Shown in pieces: positions 54,588-63,256 of a stretch of 64,000 bases of DNA. Both the position numbers and the translations under genes were made by a program. Location: positions 124,001-188,000 of the forward strand of contig NZ_CP133016.1 of the NCBI RefSeq assembly GCF_030866745.1, given 5' to 3'. The notes beneath the pieces were generated by a model. The model made no database searches. It saw nothing but the letters and a program-made list of their open reading frames with translations, and was not told the DNA's origin. The stretch's first letter is position 1; each line of letters begins with the position of its first letter. Source of the stretch: Sphingomonas flavescens (GTDB lineage Bacteria; Pseudomonadota; Alphaproteobacteria; Sphingomonadales; Sphingomonadaceae).

Positions 54588-55864
54588 ATCGCCCAGTTGG
54601 CAATCTCAGCTTCCTGTTACGCCCGACGGATCCGTCGCCGGCGTCCTTCCGGCCGCGAGTCCCGATTCAGAAGCCGGAGCGACGCGCGTTTCTCTTTCTC
54701 CAAGGACCTCCAGGCCCGCTAATGCATCAATTGGCGGGCGCGATGCGCGAACGAGGACTTAAGGTTGAACGCATCAATATTTGCGCGGGCGACCGGGTCG
54801 ATTGGCCGGAACCTGCAACGAATTTCCGCGGCCGATTCCGCGACTGGCCGGTATTCTTCGACAATTTTCTGCGCGAGCATCAGATCACCGACATCCTGCT
54901 GTTCGGCGATTGCCGACCCTATCACATGTCGGCGCGCGGCATCGCGGCGCTGCGCGGGGTACGGACCTTCGTTCTCGAAGAAGGCTATCTGCGTCCCCAC
55001 TGGATGACGCTGGAACTCGACGGGGTGAACGGTCACTCACGGCTGGCACGCAACAAGGAGTGGCTGATCGAGCAAGCGAGCGCATTGCCGCCCGAGCCCT
55101 ATCTGATGCCGATCACGGCGACCTTCCGCCGTCGCGTGCGCGATACTGCTCGACACTATATTGCTGTCCACGCCGGCCGGCTGGCATACCCCTTTTATCG
55201 GACGCACCGGCCGGGTTCCGCGCTGATGGAAGCGGCGGGCTGGGGCTGGAAATATCTCGTAAGCGGCCTACGCCAACGGCAGACAGAGCGAGTTCTGCGG
55301 CGGCTTGAGGGCAAGCGGTTCTTCTTGTTCACCCTGCAATTGTCCGGCGATTATCAGATCCGGAGCCATTCGCCTTTCCCCGAAATGCGCGCGGCGGCCC
55401 GTTATGTGATGGAAAGTTTCGCCCGGCACGCGCCGGAGGATGCTCACCTGCTGATTAAGGCTCACCCCTTCGATACATCGCTGTTCAACTGGCGGAGCAA
55501 CATCGATCGCCATGCCCGGCGGCTGGACGTGCGGGACCGCGTACATTTCATCGACGGCGGCAATCTGGAGGAGCTTGCTGCGCAGACGGCCGGCATGGTC
55601 TGCGTCAACAGCACTTCAGCTACTTTGGCGTTGGCGGCGGGCAGTCCGGTCTGCACGCTTGGCGAGGCGATCTACAAGGTGCCAGGTCTCACCTTCCCGC
55701 GGCATCTCGACGAATTTTGGACCGATCCGACCCCGCCCGAGCCAGGCCTTTATGGCGCCTTCCGTCGAGTGCTGGTCGATCGCTGTCTGGTTCGCGGTGG
55801 AATCGCCAGCGAGTCGGCGGTGCAGACGTTAATCGGATCGATGCTGGAACGCCTCGGCTGCTAG
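54584..55864 (+). CDS. kpsS: KpsS-like capsule polysaccharide transferase
   Basis: The 426-aa product starts at GTG 54584, overlapping the kpsC stop. Its Capsule_synth domain includes RAFLFLQGPPGPLMHQLAGA, INICAGDRVDWPEPATNFRG, LLFGDCRPYHMSARGIAAL, VLEEGYLRPHWMTLELDGVN, FFLFTLQLSGDYQIRSHSPF and LIKAHPFDTSLFNWRS. In E. coli, KpsS adds the first beta-Kdo to the lipid acceptor and KpsC extends it. The pair kpsC-kpsS downstream of the rhamnose operon marks the end of the capsule locus. Its stop overlaps that of the convergent glycosyltransferase by four bases. Confidence 0.9.
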   Translation: MNRPVGNLSFLLRPTDPSPASFRPRVPIQKPERRAFLFLQGPPGPLMHQLAGAMRERGLKVERINICAGDRVDWPEPATNFRGRFRDWPVFFDNFLREHQITDILLFGDCRPYHMSARGIAALRGVRTFVLEEGYLRPHWMTLELDGVNGHSRLARNKEWLIEQASALPPEPYLMPITATFRRRVRDTARHYIAVHAGRLAYPFYRTHRPGSALMEAAGWGWKYLVSGLRQRQTERVLRRLEGKRFFLFTLQLSGDYQIRSHSPFPEMRAAARYVMESFARHAPEDAHLLIKAHPFDTSLFNWRSNIDRHARRLDVRDRVHFIDGGNLEELAAQTAGMVCVNSTSATLALAAGSPVCTLGEAIYKVPGLTFPRHLDEFWTDPTPPEPGLYGAFRRVLVDRCLVRGGIASESAVQTLIGSMLERLGC

Positions 55865-57021
55865 CCGAGCGAGCGGAGCAGCTTCTCCACCACCGCGAAA
55901 TGCTGATCCCAATTGGGTGGCGTGAAGCCCTGGATCCGTCGCATTTGCGCTGCCCGGGCCGGACTCGCGTCCGAGGCGTAGTCGAGAATCGTCCGTTCCC
56001 AAGCTGATTCGTCGCGAGGGTCCAGATAGTCCGGTAGGCCACCGGCGATTTCGCGAAAGACCGGCAAATCGCTGGCGATTGCGGGAACCTGAGCCGCCAG
56101 TGCTTCGATCAACGGGAGCCCATAGCCCTCGATGATGCTCGGAAAGAGGAGTGCACGTGCCGAGACGAGATGCCGCGCAATCTCTTCGTCGGAACAACGG
56201 CTCAACTCGATCACCGCGCCGTTCAGTTCCTGAGGATGATCAAGACGCTCGAAAACCGATTGGGCCTGCCAACCGCGCTGGCCAATGATCAAAAGCTTGG
56301 GCGCCTTCGAGCCTAGACGCTCGACCAACCTGGTCCAGACGCGCAACAGCATTTCATGATTCTTGCGACCCTCGATCGTGCCCAAAATGACGAAGGTCGG
56401 CTTGGCAGGCGGGGGAATGGAACCACTCGGTGAAAGGCTCTCCTCCTTCCCAAGCCAAGCAACCGCGTGGGGGGGCATCGGACGGCCCTCCACCGCTGCG
56501 AAGGTTGCCAGCTCGTCGATCGTCGCCTTGCTGTTGCCAATGACGGCGCTGGCCGTGGCGAGCACCGTTCGCATTCGCTCGCGGTGCTTTGCGGTTTCGC
56601 CGGGTCGGCAGAATTCCGGGTGGGTGATCGGGATCAGGTCGTGAACCAGATAAACGGGTCGCACGTCCTCGCGCGCGCACCAGTGGGCATAACCCGGTGA
56701 ATTGAGACCGGTGTGTCCGACGTTCAGATATAAACGGCCTTCACCACGCTCATGCAGGCGTCGAAAATTGCGAACGGCACCACCGAGCAGCGACGTCCGA
56801 AAACGAGGATGCGGCGCCGCCAGTAGCTCAAACAATTCTCGCGAGGCCTCGCGGTCGAGGACGCCCCGGAAACGGTCGTGTTGGACGACGGCTTGGGCTC
56901 GATCGGCAAAATGGCTGAGGTAGGCGAGGCTGACGCGATCAATCCCGGTCGGCAAGCGCTTTTTGGAGCGGCGCCAGATGAGGCGGGTCACATCGAGGAG
57001 AAGAGGCGCGTCGTTGCTCAC
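55861..57021 (-). CDS. Family 4 (GT-B) glycosyltransferase
   Basis: The 386-aa protein (GTG start at 57021) is a GT-B enzyme of the kind seen as mannosyl- or rhamnosyltransferase in polysaccharide loci. The N-terminal domain has LLLDVTRLIWRRSKKRLPTG and VYLVHDLIPITHPEFCRPGE. The C-terminal nucleotide-binding domain has FVILGTIEGRKNHEMLLRVW, LIIGQRGWQ, SARALLFPSIIEGYGLPLIE and IASDLPVFREIAGG. Such enzymes are cytoplasmic or peripheral to the membrane. It lies on the opposite strand from kpsCS with overlapping ends. Confidence 0.9.
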   Translation of the reverse strand: MSNDAPLLLDVTRLIWRRSKKRLPTGIDRVSLAYLSHFADRAQAVVQHDRFRGVLDREASRELFELLAAPHPRFRTSLLGGAVRNFRRLHERGEGRLYLNVGHTGLNSPGYAHWCAREDVRPVYLVHDLIPITHPEFCRPGETAKHRERMRTVLATASAVIGNSKATIDELATFAAVEGRPMPPHAVAWLGKEESLSPSGSIPPPAKPTFVILGTIEGRKNHEMLLRVWTRLVERLGSKAPKLLIIGQRGWQAQSVFERLDHPQELNGAVIELSRCSDEEIARHLVSARALLFPSIIEGYGLPLIEALAAQVPAIASDLPVFREIAGGLPDYLDPRDESAWERTILDYASDASPARAAQMRRIQGFTPPNWDQHFAVVEKLLRSLG

Positions 57022-57145
57022 GAGGGCGCGCCCATTTCAGTTACGCTGCGCGAGGTCAACGCAGGCAGGTGGTCACGGGCCAGTGGGACCGTTCTGGACC
57101 AATGATTTAGGAACAGGCCACTCGCCGCCATTTAATCCTTGCGCC

Positions 57146-57646
57146 ATGCGGGGGTTGAACAGGGACAGCGGGCTACGCCCACGCGAATTGCGGCGACGAG
57201 TCGTCCTTCCGGCACGCCTGCGTTGCGGTTCACAATGGAGCGACGCCTGCATCCTGAACATTTCGTCGCGCGGAATGCTGATCCAGACGGGGCATCTCGC
57301 TCCACAAGGAACGATGATCGAGATTCGCCGCGAGCGCTATGTGATTAGCGCACGGATCATGTGGCGCGACGGCACCAGGATTGGGCTGCGATGCGAGGAC
57401 AGCATGCCGGTCGACGAGATCCTGTCCTCCGGGGCGTGCAGCGCCCTGCGATTGGTGGCTGAACATGGCACATTGGTCGACCGACGGCGGTCGCCACGGC
57501 CTAACCGGTTCCGCCACCATGGAAGGTCAATGCAATTCGCCGCGGTGGTGACAATATCGCTATTTCTTGCGGTCACCGGCGTGCTTTGGGTTCACGCGAT
57601 ACTGGCGGCCCCGTTACGCGCGGTCGAGGCCGCGCTGACCTTCTAG
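57146..57646 (+). CDS. PilZ domain protein with C-terminal membrane helix
   Basis: About 166 aa from the ATG at 57146; the frame is open much further upstream but that part is antisense to the glycosyltransferase. Residues about 12-100 form a PilZ domain, the c-di-GMP receptor, with RELRRRVVLPARLRC (RxxxR motif) and ACILNISSRGMLIQTG (the N/DxSxxG motif). A hydrophobic helix at about 130-155 would anchor it in the inner membrane. Signalling control of the adjacent polysaccharide export locus by c-di-GMP is an attractive but inferred role. The stop overlaps that of the convergent glutaredoxin gene by four bases. Confidence 0.82.
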   Translation: MRGLNRDSGLRPRELRRRVVLPARLRCGSQWSDACILNISSRGMLIQTGHLAPQGTMIEIRRERYVISARIMWRDGTRIGLRCEDSMPVDEILSSGACSALRLVAEHGTLVDRRRSPRPNRFRHHGRSMQFAAVVTISLFLAVTGVLWVHAILAAPLRAVEAALTF

Positions 57647-57891
57647 ACCCGTTCGGCGAGAAAGCGTTCCAAGTCCTCGCTGCCGCCGATGCGCTCGCCG
57701 GCAATGAAAATCTGCGGCGTTGTCGAAACGCCCTGCTCCGTCTCGAAAGCATCCACCTCTTCGCGGGTTGTCAGCAATCGATCATCCACCGTGTAACCGG
57801 CATCCTCCAGCATGGTCTTGGCCTTCAGGCCAAAGGGGCATTCGTGGCTCGGCAGCTTCATTCGATACAAGGTGGCATGACGTTCGGACAT
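57643..57891 (-). CDS. Glutaredoxin-like protein with CPFG active site
   Basis: An 82-aa thioredoxin-fold protein, using the ATG at 57891 (GAGG six bases upstream); another ATG lies at 57903. The start ATLYRMKLPSHECPFGLKAK places a CPxx site after the first strand. STTPQIFIAGERIGGSEDLE gives the cis-proline and glutathione-binding motifs (TTPQIFI, GGSEDL). The active site reads CPFG, not the dithiol CPYC or the monothiol CGFS, so only one cysteine remains and a monothiol mechanism or a glutathione-binding, non-redox role is likely. Confidence 0.85.
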   Translation of the reverse strand: MSERHATLYRMKLPSHECPFGLKAKTMLEDAGYTVDDRLLTTREEVDAFETEQGVSTTPQIFIAGERIGGSEDLERFLAERV

Positions 57892-57989
57892 GTTCGGCCT
57901 CATGATTGATTAGGTTGCAGTCAGAATGCGCGGCTACGCTTGAAAGTTGCGGCCTCGCGACAGGCCGTTCGTCGCGCTATGCCGCGCTA

Positions 57990-59144
57990 ATGAACCCCCT
58001 GTACGAGCACATGCCGACCAGCATTTTCGAGCGGATGTCGCTGGCTGCGGCCAGGCAAGGTGCCGTGAATCTCGGGCAGGGCTTTCCCGACTTCGGCTGG
58101 CCACCCGAAATTCTTGAGGCGGCCGCGCGTGCCTTGCTTGAGGGGTCCAACCAGTATGCCCCCTCGCGCGGCCTACCCGCGCTTCGTGAAGCCGTTGCGT
58201 ACCACTATCGACGCCATTTCGGACAGGATTTCTCAGCAGCCAACGTCTGTATCACCAGCGGGGCAACCGAAGCTCTCGGCGCGGCTATTCTGGCGACGGT
58301 GGAGCCCGGTGACGAGGTTATCGTCTTCACGCCGGCCTATGACAGCTACGCGCCGATGATCCGCAGGGCAGGGGGCTCCCCGATCGAGGTGGCGCTGCAA
58401 CCGCCCGACTGGCGGATCGAGGCCGACGCGCTCGATGCAGCGGTTAGTCCACGAACGCGCGCGATCATACTCAACAACCCGCATAATCCGACTGGCCGGC
58501 TGTTCGACCGTGCAGAATTGGACCTCGTTGCGAAGTGCGCCGTGGGGAGCGACCTAATTGTCATCAGCGATGAGGTCTGGGAGCATATCGTGCTCGATGG
58601 CTTGGAGTTCACGCCGCTCGCAACGCTTCCGGGGATGGCCGAACGGACGATCAAGGTCGGATCGGCCGGCAAGATTTTCTCGCTCACCGGCTGGAAAGTT
58701 GGCTGGATCGTGGCGCCCGAACCCATGAGCAACGCGCTCGCCAAGGCGCACCAGTTTTTGACCTTCGCAACGGCGCCAAATCTCCAGGCTGCCGTGGCAT
58801 TCGGCCTTGATCAGGGCGACGAATGGCTGGTCCCAATGCGGCGCGACTTTCAGCGGGGGCGCGATCGATTGGTCGAGGGCCTAACCCGCGCCGGTTATAC
58901 CGTCGCCCCATCCGTCTCGACCTATTTTCTTTGTGTGGATCTGGAGAGGTCGGGGGTCGGCGTAAGGGACGAGGATTTTGCAAACGCTGCCGTCGAACGG
59001 GCGGGTGTGGCAATTATCCCCCTGTCGCCTTTCTCGGAACAGCCGCCTTCCGGCCAATTCGTTCGGCTTTGTTTCGGCAAACGCGACGAGACGATTGATG
59101 CTGGCGTCGCGGCCATGGCGAAGGCCAGGGAGTTGTTCTTGTGA
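57990..59144 (+). CDS. PLP-dependent aminotransferase, class I/II (methionine/kynurenine transaminase-like)
   Basis: 384 aa from the ATG at 57990. The fold type I aminotransferase shows NLGQGFPDFGWPPEILEAA, GSNQYAPSRGLPALREAVA, and VCITSGATEALGAAILATV. EVIVFTPAYDSYAPMI and ILNNPHNPTGRLFDRAEL follow. The PLP lysine is in GSAGKIFSLTGWKVGWIVAP and the carboxylate-binding arginine is in FVRLCFGKRDE. Closest types are methionine aminotransferase YbdL and kynurenine-oxoglutarate transaminase. The next gene, an ALDH7-type dehydrogenase, overlaps by four bases, which hints at a shared amino acid catabolic role, perhaps lysine. Confidence 0.88.
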   Translation: MNPLYEHMPTSIFERMSLAAARQGAVNLGQGFPDFGWPPEILEAAARALLEGSNQYAPSRGLPALREAVAYHYRRHFGQDFSAANVCITSGATEALGAAILATVEPGDEVIVFTPAYDSYAPMIRRAGGSPIEVALQPPDWRIEADALDAAVSPRTRAIILNNPHNPTGRLFDRAELDLVAKCAVGSDLIVISDEVWEHIVLDGLEFTPLATLPGMAERTIKVGSAGKIFSLTGWKVGWIVAPEPMSNALAKAHQFLTFATAPNLQAAVAFGLDQGDEWLVPMRRDFQRGRDRLVEGLTRAGYTVAPSVSTYFLCVDLERSGVGVRDEDFANAAVERAGVAIIPLSPFSEQPPSGQFVRLCFGKRDETIDAGVAAMAKARELFL

Positions 59145-60601
59145 GGCCCGCGGATCAGGCGCGATCGCTGCTCCGTGATTTTGGGATCGTCAGCGCCGGC
59201 CCTTTGGTTAGCACCTCGCCAATAGACGGGGCTGAAATCGGGCGGGTCCAGGTCGGCAATCCGACCGAGGCTGCAATGTCCGCGGCACGAGCCTTCGCGC
59301 AGTGGCAACGGGTGCCGGCGCCCCGTCGTGGTGAGTTGGTTCGTCTGCTGGGCGAGGAGCTTCGGGCAGCGAAGGAGCAACTTGCGCTGCTGATCACCTT
59401 GGAAGCGGGCAAGATCGTCCAGGAGAGTTTGGGCGAAGTGCAGGAGATGATCGACATCTGCGACTTCGCGGTAGGTCTGTCGCGACAGCTCTACGGATTG
59501 TCTATCGCCAGCGAACGTCCAAGCCATCGGATGATGGAGCAATGGCATCCGCTTGGCCCGGTACTGGTCATCAGCGCGTTCAACTTCCCAGTCGCGGTAT
59601 GGGCCTGGAATGCCGCGCTAGCACTGGTTTGCGGCGACTCCGTAATATGGAAGCCCAGCGAGAAAACCCCATTATGCGCGGAAGCCGTCATGGCTATTGT
59701 CCAGCGAGCGTTGGCTCGTTTCGGTGACGCGCCGGATCATCTCGTGCAACTTGTCCAGGGTGACCGTGAGGTTGGCGAGAGTCTGGTCGATGATCCGCGG
59801 GTTGCCCTCGTCTCCGCGACGGGGTCAACGGCCATGGGCCGCGTGGTCGGCCCCCGCGTAGCAATGCGCTTTGGGCGCGTGCTGCTGGAGCTCGGTGGGA
59901 ATAATGCGGCCGTCGTCACGCCGACGGCGGATCTCGAACTGGCGGCGCGGGCGATTTTGTTCTCGGCAGCCGGGACGGCTGGTCAGCGCTGTACCACGTT
60001 GCGGCGCCTTATCGTTCACGAAAGCATCGCCGACAGGCTCATTGCAAGGGTCAGATCATTATTTGACTCCGTGCAGATCGGCGACCCCCGCGACCCGTCA
60101 ACGCTCATCGGCCCGCTCATCGACAATGCCGCGTTTGACACCATGCGATTGGTGTTGCCGGACGCCCGGCGCGTCGAGGCGGTCCCGGGCGGCGTCTACG
60201 TCCGTCCCACGCTGGTGGAAGTCGAGACCCAGGATGAGCGCGTCATGACGGAGACCTTCGCGCCGATCCTCTACGTCTTGCGCTACCGCGATCTGGATGA
60301 CGCTATGGCCTTGAACAACGCCGCGCCACAGGGACTGTCCTCCTCGATCTTTACGAACGACTTGCGCGAGGCCGAGCGTTTCCTGTCCGCGGCGGGGTCC
60401 GACTGTGGGATCGCGAATGTGAACATCGGCCCGTCAGGGGCAGAGATCGGCGGCGCGTTCGGCGGCGAGAAGGAAACCGGCGGGGGCCGTGAAAGCGGCT
60501 CGGACAGTTGGCGAGCTTACATGCGGCGGCAGACGAACACGATCAATTACGGCGCTGACCTTCCGTTGGCCCAAGGAATCAAGTTCGACGTCGCACCCTG
60601 A
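59141..60601 (+). CDS. ALDH7-family aldehyde dehydrogenase (aminoadipate-semialdehyde type)
   Basis: The 486-aa NAD-dependent enzyme starts at GTG 59141, overlapping the aminotransferase stop. Motifs are GPVLVISAFNFPVAVWAWNA, WKPSEKTPLCAEAVM, SATGSTAMGRVVGPRVA, the catalytic glutamate in LLELGGNNAAV, and the catalytic cysteine in GTAGQRCTTLRRL. The last motif and overall pattern fit the antiquitin group (ALDH7A1/AmaB), which oxidises alpha-aminoadipate semialdehyde in lysine breakdown. With the coupled aminotransferase it may form a short lysine or related catabolic operon; this is inferred. Confidence 0.9.
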   Translation: MRPADQARSLLRDFGIVSAGPLVSTSPIDGAEIGRVQVGNPTEAAMSAARAFAQWQRVPAPRRGELVRLLGEELRAAKEQLALLITLEAGKIVQESLGEVQEMIDICDFAVGLSRQLYGLSIASERPSHRMMEQWHPLGPVLVISAFNFPVAVWAWNAALALVCGDSVIWKPSEKTPLCAEAVMAIVQRALARFGDAPDHLVQLVQGDREVGESLVDDPRVALVSATGSTAMGRVVGPRVAMRFGRVLLELGGNNAAVVTPTADLELAARAILFSAAGTAGQRCTTLRRLIVHESIADRLIARVRSLFDSVQIGDPRDPSTLIGPLIDNAAFDTMRLVLPDARRVEAVPGGVYVRPTLVEVETQDERVMTETFAPILYVLRYRDLDDAMALNNAAPQGLSSSIFTNDLREAERFLSAAGSDCGIANVNIGPSGAEIGGAFGGEKETGGGRESGSDSWRAYMRRQTNTINYGADLPLAQGIKFDVAP

Positions 60602-61438
60602 TCAGGCTTCGACATCGCCCCACAAGGCTAGCTTCTCCTCGGCGATCATCGCCGGCCACGCCCGCCGGAACTTGAAGACCCAGCCCGGCAATTCCTCCGG
60701 CTCCATTGGAGGTGCCAGCAGATAACCCTGCACTTCGTCACAGCCAAGTTCGCGGATGGCGCGAAGCTGGTCGATCGTCTCGACCCCTTCCGCGGTCGCC
60801 GTAAGCCCCAGGCCATGCGCCAGTTCGGTCACAGCCTGAATGATCAGCCGGGAATCACGTGAGCTTGGGACATCGGCGACGAACGCCTGATCGATCTTCA
60901 CTTCCGTGAACGGCAGCTGACGCAGTTGCATCAGCGACGAATAGCCGGTGCCGAAATCGTCGATTGCTAGGCCGATGCCCTTGATCCGAAAGCGGGTGAG
61001 GGCGTCCATCAGCTTGACCAGCGGCTGCGTCGCGCCCTCCGTCAGCTCCAGCACGATGCGGTCTGGCGGCACGTCAAGCGCGCGGCACATCCGCTCGACC
61101 AGATCCGGGAAATCGAGATGCTGCAAGCTAAGCGCGGAGATGTTGAAGGCGATGCAGGTGTCGAGGCCGACTTCGCGCCAGTCGAGCCACTGCCGCAGAA
61201 TGGTGCGCAGGCCCCACTGCGTCAGTTCGTGAATCAGCCCGTGTTCTTCCGCCAGCGGCACGAAGTCAGACGGCTTGACGGCGCCCAGTTCTGGATCCGT
61301 CCAGCGGACCAGGGCCTCGACCTGGCGAAGGCTGCCGTCCCGGGTCGAGATCTTGGGCTGGTACATCATCCGCAGCCGCTGCAGATCCAGCGCCCGTTGC
61401 AGGCCGCGAACGATCGCCAGCTCCGCCTGCGGGCTCAT
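60602..61438 (-). CDS. EAL-domain cyclic-di-GMP phosphodiesterase
   Basis: The 278-aa cytoplasmic protein is almost only an EAL domain. All catalytic elements are seen: VEALVRWTDPELG for the EAL motif, CIAFNISALSLQH, VLELTEGATQ, LAIDDFGTGYSSLMQL, VKIDQAFVAD, AEGVET and VQGYLLAPPM. It should therefore hydrolyse c-di-GMP to pGpG. It has no sensor of its own. The start overlaps the end of the upstream receiver gene by four bases, so the receiver protein probably controls it in trans. Two PilZ proteins, the likely readers of c-di-GMP, are encoded within 5 kb. Confidence 0.93.
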   Translation of the reverse strand: MSPQAELAIVRGLQRALDLQRLRMMYQPKISTRDGSLRQVEALVRWTDPELGAVKPSDFVPLAEEHGLIHELTQWGLRTILRQWLDWREVGLDTCIAFNISALSLQHLDFPDLVERMCRALDVPPDRIVLELTEGATQPLVKLMDALTRFRIKGIGLAIDDFGTGYSSLMQLRQLPFTEVKIDQAFVADVPSSRDSRLIIQAVTELAHGLGLTATAEGVETIDQLRAIRELGCDEVQGYLLAPPMEPEELPGWVFKFRRAWPAMIAEEKLALWGDVEA

Positions 61439-61821
61439 ATGACGAGGGTGGCCTTCACCTTGCTCAGCAATTCCTCGAGCACTTCAAGGCGCACCGGCTT
61501 CTCAACCGGCCCGGCCATGTTGAGGCCCAAGGCCTCGCCGAGACGGAACGCCGATTCCAGCACCCGTCGATCGAAGCCGCTGACGATCAGTACCGGCCCG
61601 CGATATTCGTGATCAGCCAGAAAGCGGATGAGTTCCACGCCGTCGACAGGCATACCTAGATCAACGGCGATCATCTCCGGACGATTGGCCAAGAAATATT
61701 GCCTGAAGTCCGCGTCGCGCTCGGTGATTACCGGCTCGAAACCGCAGGTACGCGCCGCGCTCGCCAGATAGTCGGCGAGGACCGGCTCGTCATCGATCAG
61801 CAGCAGGCGCGGCTGCGGCAT
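61435..61821 (-). CDS. Single-domain response regulator (receiver)
   Basis: 128 aa from the ATG at 61821, chosen because GGGGAG lies just upstream; another possible start is at 61857. The receiver fold has LLLIDDEPVLADYLASAART (acidic pair), the phosphoacceptor strand MIAVDLGMPVDG, the conserved serine in VLIVSGFDRRV, and a lysine in VEKPVRLEVLEELL. There is no output domain. It overlaps the EAL gene by four bases, suggesting a two-protein phosphorelay to c-di-GMP breakdown. Confidence 0.88.
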   Translation of the reverse strand: MPQPRLLLIDDEPVLADYLASAARTCGFEPVITERDADFRQYFLANRPEMIAVDLGMPVDGVELIRFLADHEYRGPVLIVSGFDRRVLESAFRLGEALGLNMAGPVEKPVRLEVLEELLSKVKATLVI

Positions 61822-61953
61822 CTCTAATCTCCCCACGGGAGGCGTAAGCGGGTACAACGCTTTAGATCAACAATTCTCAACGCCTTTTTAACCCTATCCC
61901 CAATAAAGTCCCAAATTGGCGCCGATCGCCTCATTTGGAGACGGAATTCTCGC

Positions 61954-62661
61954 ATGTTCACGGACCTTATCCGTCGCAAAATTTCCGGTCAGCCGCTGAG
62001 CAGCACGGACGCGGCCTTCGAGTCGACGACGGTTTCGCTCTCGACGGCCGTGCCGCGTCCCGAGGAGCGCCGCTCGGACGAGCGCATGTCGCCGATGCTG
62101 CGCGTGGGCAAGCTTGTCGATTCCAGTGGCAGCGAGCAGTTGGTCAAAATCAAAAATTTGTCTGCTGGCGGCGTAATGGCCATCGTAACCCGTACGCCGA
62201 CCACCGGCGAGCAAGTGAACATCGAACTTTCTTCGCAGCGCATTCCGGCGACAGTTGTGTGGATCCGTGGCGACATGGTGGGCCTGAAGTTTGAGCAGAA
62301 TCTCGACCTCGGAGAGTTGCTCGCCGGCCGCAAACCACGGCACGGATTTCGCCCCCGTCCGCCCCGCCTCGAAATCCCATGCAAGGCTTCGGTCCGGGTC
62401 GGCAAGACCTACTATACCGTCGACGTTCACGATATCTCGCTCGCCGGAATCAAGGTCGAGCCGATCGAGGAATATTGTGTCGGCAAGCAGGTCGTGGTGG
62501 TGGTGGAGAGCCTCCATCCGATCAAGGGCGAAGTCCGCTGGTACAGTGACCGCAAGGCCGGCATCGTGTTCGACAAGCCGCTCGAGTTCCAGCAATTGTC
62601 AGAATGGGTCGGCAAGCGGCTCGAGCTCGCCAGCCTGAAGGCTGCTTACAAAGCCGGCTGA
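61954..62661 (+). CDS. Tandem PilZ-domain protein
   Basis: The 235-aa product carries two PilZ-like domains. The first covers about residues 35-125, with [11 protein letters not shown] and [17 protein letters not shown]. The second covers about 130-225, with [37 protein letters not shown] and [19 protein letters not shown]. The DISLAG and NLSAGG stretches match the c-di-GMP-binding N/DxSxxG motif, while the arginine motifs are less regular, so binding by one or both domains is uncertain. No membrane segment. It is divergent from the receiver/EAL operon, which fits a local c-di-GMP module. Confidence 0.85.
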   Translation: MFTDLIRRKISGQPLSSTDAAFESTTVSLSTAVPRPEERRSDERMSPMLRVGKLVDSSGSEQLVKIKNLSAGGVMAIVTRTPTTGEQVNIELSSQRIPATVVWIRGDMVGLKFEQNLDLGELLAGRKPRHGFRPRPPRLEIPCKASVRVGKTYYTVDVHDISLAGIKVEPIEEYCVGKQVVVVVESLHPIKGEVRWYSDRKAGIVFDKPLEFQQLSEWVGKRLELASLKAAYKAG

Positions 62662-62704
62662 GGGTTCCTACATTCCGCTCAGGCAATCAGCAGGAGCGGA
62701 TAGG

Positions 62705-63256
62705 ATGGCGGAACAAGTCGCGGTGCTCGCGGGCGGGTGCTTCTGGTGCACCGAAGCAGTGTTCCTGGACGTGGTCGGCGTGAAGAAGGTCGAAAGCGGC
62801 TACACGGGGGGACAGGTCGCCAATCCGACCTACAAGCAGGTCTGTGGCGGGGATACCGGCCATGCCGAGGCGATCCGCATCACCTTCGACCCCGACCAGA
62901 TCAGCTACGACGATCTCCTCGACATCTTCTTCGCGACCCACGACCCGACCCAGCTCAACCGGCAGGGCAACGACGTGGGGACGCAATATCGATCAGCGAT
63001 CTTCCCCCAGGATGCCGAGCAGGCGGAGAAAGCTCGTGCCGGCATTGAGCGCGCCAACGCTGATCACGCCGGAAGGATCGTGACGACCATCGAGCCCAAG
63101 GCTGAATGGTATCCTGCCGAGGATTATCATCAGGATTATTGGGCCGGCGAGGGGCAGCGAAATCCGTACTGCCTCGCGGTGATCCCGCCCAAGCTGCAGA
63201 AGCTCCGCAAGAGCTTCCAGGCGCGTCTCAAGAGCGCGGGGCCGCAGCCCGCCTGA
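62705..63256 (+). CDS. msrA: Peptide methionine sulfoxide reductase A
   Basis: The 183-aa enzyme reduces the S-epimer of methionine sulfoxide in proteins. The catalytic motif is [20 protein letters not shown] near residue 10, with the nucleophilic cysteine in GCFW; a second cysteine follows directly (GCFWC). [51 protein letters not shown] and EDYHQDY complete the family motifs. The end overlaps the convergent Sua5 gene by 29 bases. Confidence 0.96.
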   Translation: MAEQVAVLAGGCFWCTEAVFLDVVGVKKVESGYTGGQVANPTYKQVCGGDTGHAEAIRITFDPDQISYDDLLDIFFATHDPTQLNRQGNDVGTQYRSAIFPQDAEQAEKARAGIERANADHAGRIVTTIEPKAEWYPAEDYHQDYWAGEGQRNPYCLAVIPPKLQKLRKSFQARLKSAGPQPA

